Assembly (NCBI RefSeq): GCF_000003815.2
Contig: NC_049994.1
Span: forward strand, 655,910-719,909
Source of the DNA: Branchiostoma floridae
Taxonomy: Eukaryota > Chordata > Leptocardii > Amphioxiformes > Branchiostomatidae
Direction: 5' to 3'
DNA length: 64,000 nucleotides
Below, piece by piece: positions 54,241 through 64,000 of this stretch (the stretch's first letter is position 1; every line of letters starts with the position of its first letter). A model generated the notes under the pieces. It was not told the DNA's origin and searched no databases. It saw only the letters and a list, made by a program, of their open reading frames with translations. The translations under genes were made by a program, and so were the position numbers.

Positions 54241-56441
54241 TAAGCAGCTTGTACGTGTCCAGGAATCAACTGAATTTTTTATGCATTCGACATTATGCAA
54301 ACCTCGTTAACGTTACTAGAAAATCATACCAGACATACCATTATACCCTGAATAACTAGCAAACAATTAAAAGAAAGCTCGACGGAGATTTCCTTCATAA
54401 TGCATTACCAATGAGTGATGAGTATGTTTACCAGCAAATAACCGACAAACAATAGGTGTGAAATATTCATACCCGCCCCTCGCGTGCCAACACATCAGGG
54501 GTAATCGGCTACTTTGCATGTGAAAGAATCGACTTTGTGGTTGTGCTCCAATCTACAGTGTTTTGTGTTGGGTTGGGTTGCAGTGCTAGGCCTCTCCTCC
54601 CCTTTACCCTGGTGTTACAAGCAAATGACCTTGAATTTAGGGTGCATCACATATTTATTCAAAGGGTCCACGTATAATATTTGGGGATTTTTGTGGGTAT
54701 TTTATTTTTATTTTCAAGCTTTCAGTGCCAGGGTCACCTACAGGTCATTAACCCCACCACCTGCATTGTGAGGTCTCCCACGTGTACGGGACTGATTTAA
54801 TCAAGTGACCAGCCAATGAGCTATTATGATTAATCTTAAACTTGGTACATGGATGATCTGGACTAATGTCAACAACTTTTGGCATATGCCCCTTAAAAAT
54901 GGTTTGTTTGGATGTTTTGGGCTATTTTCCATCCAAAAATGTGCAATCTGGAAGTGTTCATTCATGCACTGGGATATTCTTTCAAATTCAATTTTGACCT
55001 GGATTGATTATGCAAAATTTACTATTCAACAAAGAGTCAATGCTTGGTGGGGAGATTTTTATACTTCATGTAGGCAATTAACAAAATGTTTTCTTTATAG
55101 ATAATTTTTTTTGGGCTGCTCAACTTAACATAAGGGTGTTGTCAATTCTTTCACGGGGAGACCTTTTTAGAAATCTTTAGTTGAAATATGCTGTATTTGC
55201 TCGCAAATGTTGCCTGTCTTGTTATTTTCTTCATCATTAAGTTATACAAGAAGTTACCTGAATTTATTATTTCCTCATGCTTTCCAAATGACGTATGTTA
55301 CAAATGCTCTCCTTTATAAATATTGTTCATTATTAATTGTGCACATTGCAATAGCTTTCAAGACTCTCTCTCCCCCTCACACAAACTGTGACCTGCCCTC
55401 CATTCAGCCCGACATATCAGCTGGTAGGTTGAATACACAAACGCGTCACAAACCATGTTTTCAAAGGCCCCTAACCAACTCCCTTTTTTTTTACATGATG
55501 ATCCATTTAATTCCAAATACGGCTATGAAGACCCAGTATGATCACTTTTGTACAACAGACTAGAAATTTAGAATTCAATGAAAATATTGCTATCTGTTTC
55601 GTTTGTGAAGTTACTTGTAAATTTCTCCCAGTAAATTATAAAATTTGATGCTTGCTTGGTTGCTTGTTCACTGCACTTGGCTCTGATAGAAATTTGTAGC
55701 CTCGTCGTCATCATGCCAACATAATTTCTGTCATTCCTTTTATCTAAAAAAGATTTCAATGAAGAAATACAACATATAACGTTAGATCTATCTGTAATTT
55801 GTGAGTCTCGCCACTTCAGCCGGACACACACTCATGTATGATGCAAGTTAAAATAGCTGAACCATTCTTCAGTTCAGGGGTGTCGCAAGTGTTAGCGCTT
55901 GCGCCTAAATGTAAACAAGAAATGTAAACAACGTTGCAAACTCTAGATCTTTCTTGATGAGATTATTTTCAGAAATCTGTGCAGCTCTTGTGTGACTATG
56001 GCAGGAATGACCTTATACTTGTAAAAAAAATGACCTTTTTCCAATCTGGGGCTTGCTAACCCCCATAAGATAGTGGAATCATCTCCCGATGGCTGTTTTG
56101 AGCCCACAGGACCAGTCCAATGGCTGTGATTAGGGGGTTTCAGTTATTTTCTGAGAATTAGTACAGTTTTTTTAAATGCGTCTGACAGGATAGTTTAGCA
56201 TTTCAGAATACTTTTTTATGGTGTGAAATGTTAATTCATGAGATATTGAATTTTTTCTCCTCCATTTTCTCAATAGTATTACATGCATTATTTGGATACA
56301 TTGCAACTGTATAGCCCCCCTTCAGTAGGTAGCTTGTAGGTGTGCCTATGTGGTGGTGTAAATTCTGTCCCGTGTGGTAGGGAATGTTAGCCCGACATCT
56401 CCCCTCTCCCGTGGACATCCGGACAGCCCCAGGTCCTCATC
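54241..56441. other. no gene recognised; 5' flank of the F-box gene
   Basis: AT-rich, with frames of 60-118 codons lacking any domain signature. No promoter motif could be assigned. Confidence 0.4.
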
Positions 56442-56477
56442 ATGATGATGAACGGCAGCGTTAGGAGTCGGAGCGAG
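56442..56477 (+). CDS. FBXL20: F-box gene, coding exon 1
   Basis: Twelve codons, three consecutive ATGs then NGSVRSRSE. This resembles the NGVTKSRFE leader of vertebrate FBXL20. Donor GAG|GTGAGA, phase 0. Which ATG is used cannot be told. Confidence 0.8.
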
Positions 56478-59400
56478 GTGAGATGAAGCAGTGGCCCTGC
56501 TGTAAGGTGTAGAAAGGCGTGTAGAGCAGCTCGACTTCGCCGAGCCTGTAGTCTCAGCTGTGTGAGCTAAATGAAACCCTAGTAGTATCATGGCGATAGA
56601 GGAGAAATATGTCCTGCACGGTATTGTCTTAGCAATCGCCGGCCAGACAAGGCAAAATGGTGGAACACTGATGTGTCCTTCGGCATTTTCTTCGCACAAA
56701 TACAGATAGAAATGTTCATGTATCTATGTCGGTGAATGTTGTTGTTGGAGACCGAATTTAAAGGCCCTTGTGATGTTATTGTCCAAGCAAAGGGGCCCTG
56801 GGGGTTCTTGTGACCGTCATGTGTCTGACGATAAAACTCTCCCGTTTCTGGATAAACTGAACACGTCAAATTTGTAGGAATCCTTGTCTTTTGTTCCCAG
56901 TCCCCAGGACTACAGGAAGAACCGTTCAGGTACATTCTCGTCCGTCAGAGAAATGTAGAAAATGTAGTCTGCTCCACCATGTATAATTTGCGTAGATCCG
57001 TGAACTTCCGTCCTCTGTTCTGTCCCCTACTTGCAGGTCACCGAGTACATGGAAGAGGAGAGTCTGATTTGCAAAAGGCTACCCAAAGAGCTCATTCTGA
57101 GGTAAATTCACACCAAGAAAACGTTTTCTTCTGGTCTAGTCAGCATCTGTTTACTACCTGAGTGTGACGAATTTCTATTTGTCTGCCGACATAACTCCTT
57201 GTTATTGTTTACCTAATTATGCAGTGTTATGTTTGATCCCACCGCAGAATATTCTCCCATCTAGACGTCGTGTCTCTCTGTCGGTGTGCCCAAGTTTCTA
57301 AGGTGAGTTGAGCTGAAATATTTGTTGTTCAATCACGTTGGAAATAAATATGTTATGACAACAGTTGGACAGTTCATGTGGGGAGGGGGGCAGCAGCAAC
57401 CACGCATTTTTTGTGGACAGTCTTAGGTGTTAGATAAGACTTTTTTTAGCATTATGGACAGGTTGATATACTTTTACTTACATTATTGATATCCTGTTAA
57501 CAGTCTTTTTGCCATATTGAGAGTTTAATTGTTGTGAGCCAATCAGAAGCCTAGAAATTCAGCCAATCAGAGCACTTTTCATATGAAAACACCACAAAAC
57601 CAAAGAATTTCTATTGCAACCACCCTTCACACTTACCTTATGACCTTAAGAATGTTTCCATCAATATATGCTATTGTTGATACACCTCTTGCTGAATTCT
57701 GGTGAATTGCACCATCCTCCTTTCCCAGACTGCACTTCGGCTTCAGCAGATAGACACAAACTGTCACTGAAACAGCAACCATTCTCACATCAGTCAGGGC
57801 AGTGCCAGTTTCATGGCATTTCCATGTTCACAGCAGTCTTCCAGTCAGTGTGGAATGTGTATAACCACCTTATAATTAGTGGCCATCCTGCAACACAGGT
57901 GGGCATTCACCACACAATCTACACATGTATCCTGCAACACAGGCGGGCATTCACCACACAATCTACACATGTATCCTGCAACACAGGCGGGCATTCACCA
58001 CACAATCTACACATGTATCCTGCAACACAGGCGGGCATTCACCACACAATCTACACATGTATCCTGCAACACAGGCAGGCATTCACCACACAATCTACAC
58101 ATGTATCCTGCAACACAGGCGGGCATTCACCACACAATCTACACATGTATCCTGCAACACAGGCGGCATTCACCACACAATCAACACATGTATCCTGCAA
58201 CACAGGCGGGCGTTCACCGCACTCTCTACACATGTATCCTGCAACACAGGCGGCATTCACCACACAATCTACACATGTATCCTGCAACACAGGCGGCATT
58301 CACCACACAATCTACACATGTATCCTACAACACAGGCGGCATTCACCACACAATCTACACATGTATCCTGCAACACAGGCGGGCGTTCACCGCACCCTCT
58401 ACACATGTATCCTACAACACAGGCGGGCGTTCATCACACTATCTACACATGTATCCTGCAACACAGGCGGGCATTCACCACACAATCTACACATGTATCC
58501 TGCAACACAGGCGGGCGTCACCACACAATCTACACATGTATCCTGCAACACAGGCAGGCATTCACCACACAATCTACACATGTATCCTGCAACACAGGCG
58601 GGCATTCACCACACAATCTACACATGTATCCTGCAACACAGGCGGCATTCACCACACAATCAACACATGTATCCTGCAACACAGGCGGGCGTTCACCGCA
58701 CTCTCTACACATGTATCCTGCAACACAGGCGGCATTCACCACACAATCTACACATGTATCCTGTAACACAGGCGGGCGTTCACCACACAATCTACACATG
58801 TATCCTACAACACAGGCGGGCGTTCATCACAATCTCTACACATGTATCCTGCAACACAGGCGGGCGTTCACCACACAATCTACACATGTATCCTACAACA
58901 CAGGCGGGCGTTCATCACACTCTCTACACATGTATCCTGCAACACAGGCGGCATTCACCACACAATCTACACATGTATCCTGCAACACAGGCGGCATTCG
59001 CCACACAATCAACACATGTATCCTGCAACACAGGCGGGCGTTCACCGCACTCTCTACACATGTATCCTGCAACACAGGCGGCATTCACCACACAATCTAC
59101 ACATGTATCCTGCAACACAGGCGGGCGTTCACCGCACCCTCTACACATGTATCCTGCAACACAGGCGGGCGTTCACCGCACTCTCTACACATGTATCCTG
59201 CAACACAGGCGGCATTCACCACACAATCTACACATGTATCCTGCAACACAGGCGGCATTCACCACACAATCTACACATGTATCCTACAACACAGGCGGGG
59301 TTTTCCCCACAATCTACACATGTATCCTGCAACACAGGGGGGCGTTCACCCCACCCTCTACACATGTATCCTGCAACACAGGCGGGCGTTCATCACACTA

Positions 59401-62400
59401 TCTACACATGTATCCTGCAACACAGGCGGGCGTTCCCCACACAATCTACACATGTATCCTGCAACACAGGGGGGCGTTCCCCCCACTCTCTACACATGTA
59501 TCCTGCAACACAGGGGGGTTTCACCACACAATCTACACATGTATCCTGCAACACAGGGGGCTTTCACCACACAATCTACACATGTATCCTGCAACACAGG
59601 GGGCATTCACCACACAATTTACACATGTATCCTACAACACAGGGGGCATTCACCACACAATCTACACATGTATCCTACAACACAGGGGGGCGTTCATCAC
59701 ACTCTCTACACATGTATCCTGCAACACAGGCGGCATNNNNNNNNNNNNNNNNNNNNNNNNNNNNNNNNNNNNNNNNNNNNNNNNNNNNNNNNNNNNNNNN
59801 NNNNNNNNNNNNNNNNNNNNNNNNNNNNNNNNNNNNNNNNNNNNNNNNNNNNNNNNNNNNNNNNNNNNNNNNNNNNNNNNNNNNNNNNNNNNNNNNNNNN
59901 NNNNNNNNNNNNNNNNNNNNNNNNNNNNNNNNTGTGTGCCGGAGACACGGGGGGGCGTTCACCGACACAATGTACACATGGTATCTTGCAACACGGGGGG
60001 CATTCTCGACACAATCTGCACATGTATCGTGCAACACAGGGGGCATTCACCACACAATCTACACATGTATCCTGCAACACAGGCGGGCGTTCACCGCACC
60101 CTCTACACATGTATCCTGCAACACAGGCGGGCGTTCATCACACTATCTACACATGTATCCTGCAACACAGGCGGGCATTCACCACACAATCTACACATGT
60201 ATCCTGCAACACAGGCGGGCGTTCACCGCACTCTCTACACATGTATCCTGCAACACAGGCGGCATTCACCACACAATCTACACATGTATCCTGCAACACA
60301 GGCAGCATTCACCACACAATCTACACATGTATCCTACAACACAGGCGGCATTCACCACACAATCTACACATGTATCCTGCAACACAGGCGGGCGTTCACC
60401 GCACTCTCTACACATGTATCCTGCAACACAGGCGGCATTCTCCACACAATCTACACATGTATCCTGCAACACAGGCGGGCGTTCACCACACAATCTACAC
60501 ATGTATCCTACAACACAGGCGGGCGTTCATCACACTCTCTACACATGTATCCTGCAACACAGGCGGGCGTTCACCACACAATCTACACATGTATCCTATA
60601 ACACAGGCGGGCGTTCATCACACTCTCTACACATGTATCCTGCAACACAGGCGGCATTCACCACACAATGTACACATGTATCCTGCAACACAGGCGGCAT
60701 TCACCACACAATCTACACATGTATCCTACAACACAGGCGGCATTCACCACACAATCTACACATGTATCCTGCAACACAGGCGGGCGTTCACCGCACCCTC
60801 TACACATGTATCCTACAACACAGGCGGGCGTTCATCACACTATCTACACATGTATCCTGCAACACAGGCGGGCATTCACCACACAATCTACACATGTATC
60901 CTGCAACACAGGCGGGCGTTCACCGCACTCTCTACACATGTATCCTGCAACACAGGCGGCATTCACCACACAATCTACACATGTATCCTGCAACACAGGC
61001 AGCATTCACCACACAATCTACACATGTATCCTACAACACAGGCGGCATTCACCACACAATCTACACATGTATCCTACAACACAGGCGGGCGTTCATCACA
61101 CTCTCTACACATGTATCCTGCAACACAGGCGGCATTCACCACACAATCTACACATGTATCCTGCAACACAGGCGGGCGTTCACCACACAATCTACACATG
61201 TATCCTACAACACAGGCGGGCGTTCATCACACTCTCTACACATGTATCCTGCAACACAGGCGGGCGTTCACCACACAATCTACACATGTATCCTATAACA
61301 CAGGCGGGCGTTCATCACACTCTCTACACATGTATCCTGCAACACAGGGGGCTTTCACCACACAATCTACACATGTATCCTGCAACACAGGGGGGATTCA
61401 CCACACAATCTACACATGTATCCTACAACACAGGGGGGCGTTCCTCACACTCTCTACACATGTATCCTGCAACACAGGCGGCGTTCACCACACAATCTAC
61501 ACATGTATCCTGCANNNNNNNNNNNNNNNNNNNNNNNNNNNNNNNNNNNNNNNNNNNNNNNNNNNNNNNNNNNNNNNNNNNNNNNNNNNNNNNNNNNNNN
61601 NNNNNNNNNNNNNNCGGCATTCACCACACAATCTACACATGTATCCTGCAACACAGGCGGCATTCACCACACAATCTACACATGTATCCTGCAACACAGG
61701 CGGCATTCACCACACAATCTACACATGTATCCTGCAACACAGGCAGCATTCACCACACAATCTACACATGTATCCTACAACACAGGCGGCATTCACCACA
61801 CAATCTACACATGTATCCTGCAACACAGGCGGGCGTTCACCGCACTCTCTACACATGTATCCTGCAACACAGGCGGCATTCACCACACAATCTACACATG
61901 TATCCTGCAACACAGGCAGCATTCACCACACAATCTACACATGTATCCTACAACACAGGCGGCATTCACCACACAATCTACACATGTATCCTACAACACA
62001 GGCGGGCGTTCATCACACTCTCTACACATGTATCCTGCAACACAGGTGGCATTCACCACACAATCTACACATGTATCCTGCAACACAGGCGGCATTCACC
62101 ACACAATCTACACATGTATCCTGCAACACAGGCGGGCGTTCACCACACTCTCTACACATGTATCCTGCAACACAGGGGGCATTCTCCACACAATCTACAC
62201 ATGTATCCTGCAACACAGGCGGGCGTTCACCACACAATCTACACATGTATCCTACAACACAGGCGGGCGTTCATCACACAATCTACACATGATATCCTGC
62301 ACACAGGCGGCATTCACCACACAATCTACACATGTATCCTACAACACAGGCGGGCGTTCATCACACTCTCTACACATGTATCCTGCAACACAGGCGGCAT

Positions 62401-63608
62401 TCACCACACAATCTACACATGTATCCTGCAACACAGGCGGCATTCACCACACAATCTACACATGTATCCTGCAACACAGGCGGCATTCACCACACAATCT
62501 ACACATGTATCCTGCAACATAGGCGGGCGTTCACCGCACCCTCTACACATGTATCCTGCAACACAGGCGGCATTCACCACACAATCTACACATGTATCCT
62601 GCAACACAGGCGGGCGTTCACCGCACTCTCTACACATGTATCCTACAACACAGGCGGGCGTTCATCACACTCTCTACACATGTATCCTGCAACACAGGCG
62701 GGCGTTCACCACACAATCTACACATGTATCCTACAACACAGGCGGGCGTTCATCACACTCTCTACACATGTATCCTGCAACACAGGCGGCATTCACCACA
62801 CAATCTACACATGTATCCTGCAACACAGGCGGCATTCACCACACAATCTACACATGTATCCTACAACACAGGCGGGCGTTCATCACACTCTCTACACATG
62901 TATCCTGCAACACAGGCGGCATTCACCACACAATCTACACATGTATCCTGCAACACAGGCGGGCGTTCACCGCACCCTCTACACATGTATCCTGCAACAC
63001 AGGCGGGCGTTCACCGCACTCTCTACACATGTATCCTACAACACAGGCGGCATTCACCACACAATCTACACATGTATCCTGCAACACAGGCGGCATTCAC
63101 CACACAATCTACACATGTATCCTGCAACACAGGCGGGCGTTCACCGCACCCTCTACACATGTATCCTGCAACACAGGCGGCATTCACCACACAATCTACA
63201 CATGTATCCTGCAACACAGGCGGGCGTTCACCGCACTCTCTACACATGTATCCTGCAACACAGGCGGGCGTTCATCACACTATCTACACATAGAAAGAAG
63301 AGAGGAAACTGGATGGGACAGCCAATTTGTAAAAAAAAATTTATACCCCCCAGATGCACAACCATTAACCCTCCCCCTCACTAAATATCATACAGTTCCT
63401 AACATCAGAGCAAATACCTGTACTTTTCTCATAACCTTTACCATTTTACCCATTTTGAATATTAAAATACTTCATGTACAAGACCTGGAGTTTATTGCAT
63501 TACATTCTTCATCTGGTATTCCTTATTTTACAGGCTTGGAACATACTTGCACTGGATGGTAGCAACTGGCAAAGAGTGGATTTGTTTGACTTCCAAGTAG
63601 ATATAGAG
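56442..63608 (+). CDS. FBXL20: FBXL2/FBXL20-type F-box and leucine-rich-repeat protein, 5' part (exons 1-4)
   Basis: Four exons (56442-56477, 57037-57101, 57248-57302, 63534-63608) splice in frame to 77 codons: a short N-terminus MMMNGSVRSRSE, then KRLPKELILRIFSHLDVVSL, CRCAQVSKAWNILALDGSNW, QRVDLFDFQVDIE. This is nearly residue-for-residue the F-box of vertebrate FBXL20/FBXL2. Such proteins bind SKP1 through the F-box and recruit substrates through C-terminal leucine-rich repeats to an SCF (CUL1) ubiquitin ligase. The LRR exons lie beyond the right edge. All four donors and three acceptors are GT-AG, and exon breaks match the vertebrate layout. Intron 3 (6.2 kb) is mostly a minisatellite. 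Being partial, the C-terminal CaaX-type signal that separates FBXL2 from FBXL20 cannot be checked. Confidence 0.95.
57037..57101 (+). CDS. FBXL20: F-box gene, exon 2
   Basis: VTEYMEEESLICKRLPKELI and L plus two bases of Arg: first half of the F-box helix (LPKELxLR). Acceptor CTTGCAG|GTC, donor GAG|GTAAAT, phase 2. Confidence 0.95.
57248..57302 (+). CDS. FBXL20: F-box gene, exon 3
   Basis: Completes Arg and encodes IFSHLDVVSLCRCAQVSK, the core of the F-box that contacts SKP1. Acceptor CACCGCAG|A, donor AAG|GTGAGT, phase 0. Confidence 0.97.
59737..59932. other. assembly gap (196 N) in the minisatellite
   Basis: The odd length suggests an estimated size. Units on both sides become G-rich and irregular. 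Confidence 0.99.
61515..61614. other. assembly gap (100 N) in the minisatellite
   Basis: Placeholder gap inside the 43/44-bp array, so the true array length is unknown. Confidence 0.99.
63534..63608 (+). CDS. FBXL20: F-box gene, exon 4
   Basis: 25 codons AWNILALDGSNWQRVDLFDF and QVDIE. Acceptor TTTTACAG|GCT, donor GAG|GTGAGG, phase 0. It sits only ~240 bp after the end of the minisatellite. Confidence 0.97.
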
Positions 63609-64000
63609 GTGAGGGACCAACACATTATGATCATCAGACATGTGACTTAACTAGAACAGTTTTCTTCTTTGCTCGTGTATTCTCCACTTAAAACCCTATC
63701 CATAGGCGGTAGGCCAAGGAATTGTTTTTGCATTGCCCGTGCTTTACTAGTAGTGCTTTACTGCCTGGATGATGTTAGGAGTGTGACTCTAAATGAAGTA
63801 CATGTACTCGGGATCACACGAGCGCGTGCTGAACATCGGCGAGTTCCGAGCAAAGGCACCTGAACGTTGCCAAAGGCGACCACTACGGCATCCCGCGAGC
63901 GGAGTGAGCAATAGGTAGGAAATGGCATTTCAAACATTGTCATTTTCTGCAAATTTTCGCCATGTAGAGTTCTATATTGAAATTATTTATCATCGGTGGA
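63609..64000. other. intron 4 of the F-box gene, start
   Basis: No exon recognised up to the window edge. Contains a GAGCGGAGTGAGC-type dispersed motif near 63898. Confidence 0.5.

Larger units (their letters stand above)
57880..63292. repeat. 43/44-bp minisatellite, about 115-120 units
   Basis: Units share ACATGTATCCTGCAACAC, then AGGCGG(G), then C[AG]TTCA and a variable CACACAATCT / CGCACTCTCT / TCACACTCTCT / CGCACCCTCT block. Lengths of 43 (GGCGGC) and 44 (GGCGGGC) alternate in recurring orders, so higher-order blocks exist. The array is broken by two gaps (59737-59932 and 61515-61614) and fills intron 3 of the F-box gene. The unit has no stop in any plus-strand frame, hence spurious frames of up to ~1455 codons. 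Confidence 0.98.

Noticed and set aside
57668-63562. Very long plus-strand frames (977, 1455, 818 and 964 codons) as repeat-protein genes
   Set aside because: They are produced by a stop-free 43/44-bp minisatellite read in rotating frames, run through N gaps, and lie in an intron of the F-box gene.

Overview
The window looks like a piece of a cephalochordate (amphioxus, Branchiostoma-type) nuclear genome. Three chordate-type genes with short phase-consistent exons and GT-AG introns sit in AT-rich DNA packed with MITE-like elements, non-LTR retrotransposon fragments, tRNA-derived SINE pieces and minisatellites. The species call is inference from gene similarity and repeat style; no marker gene fixes it. 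Five runs of N show that this is a gapped assembly.

Layout: (1) 1-8.1 kb is repeat-rich sequence without a recognisable gene. It holds AT-rich tandem units, a tRNA-derived SINE, a CA microsatellite and a TA-flanked MITE. (2) 8.16-9.83 kb, plus strand: a complete two-exon gene for a secreted cystine-knot WNT/BMP modulator of the sclerostin/SOSTDC1 family (216 aa), with TATA box and poly(A) signal. (3) 9.8-18 kb: no gene seen; a tRNA-derived SINE, a MITE with a perfect 9-bp target duplication and a 42-bp-arm hairpin. (4) 18.26-49.48 kb, minus strand: a 17-exon, ~778-codon gene for a type II membrane protein of the neprilysin/ECE (M13) family. The reading frame is intact, but all three zinc ligands and several other catalytic residues are replaced, so it should encode a pseudo-peptidase. 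Its introns carry a ~6.8-kb near-perfect inverted repeat (last intron), LINE fragments, a 32-bp minisatellite with 288-bp higher-order structure, and a nest of inverted DNA elements. (5) 49.5-56.4 kb: repeats and LINE tails. (6) 56.44 kb to beyond the right edge, plus strand: the first four coding exons of an FBXL2/FBXL20-type F-box gene. Its third intron is almost filled by a 5.4-kb array of 43/44-bp units.

The three genes show no sign of working in one pathway: an extracellular signalling modulator, a membrane ectodomain protein and a ubiquitin-ligase adaptor. The M13 and F-box genes are divergent, with start codons about 7 kb apart. The most notable observations are the coordinated loss of the zinc site in an otherwise well-kept M13 gene, the replacement of the LRP-binding NXI motif in the sclerostin-like protein, and the large young palindrome inside the M13 gene.
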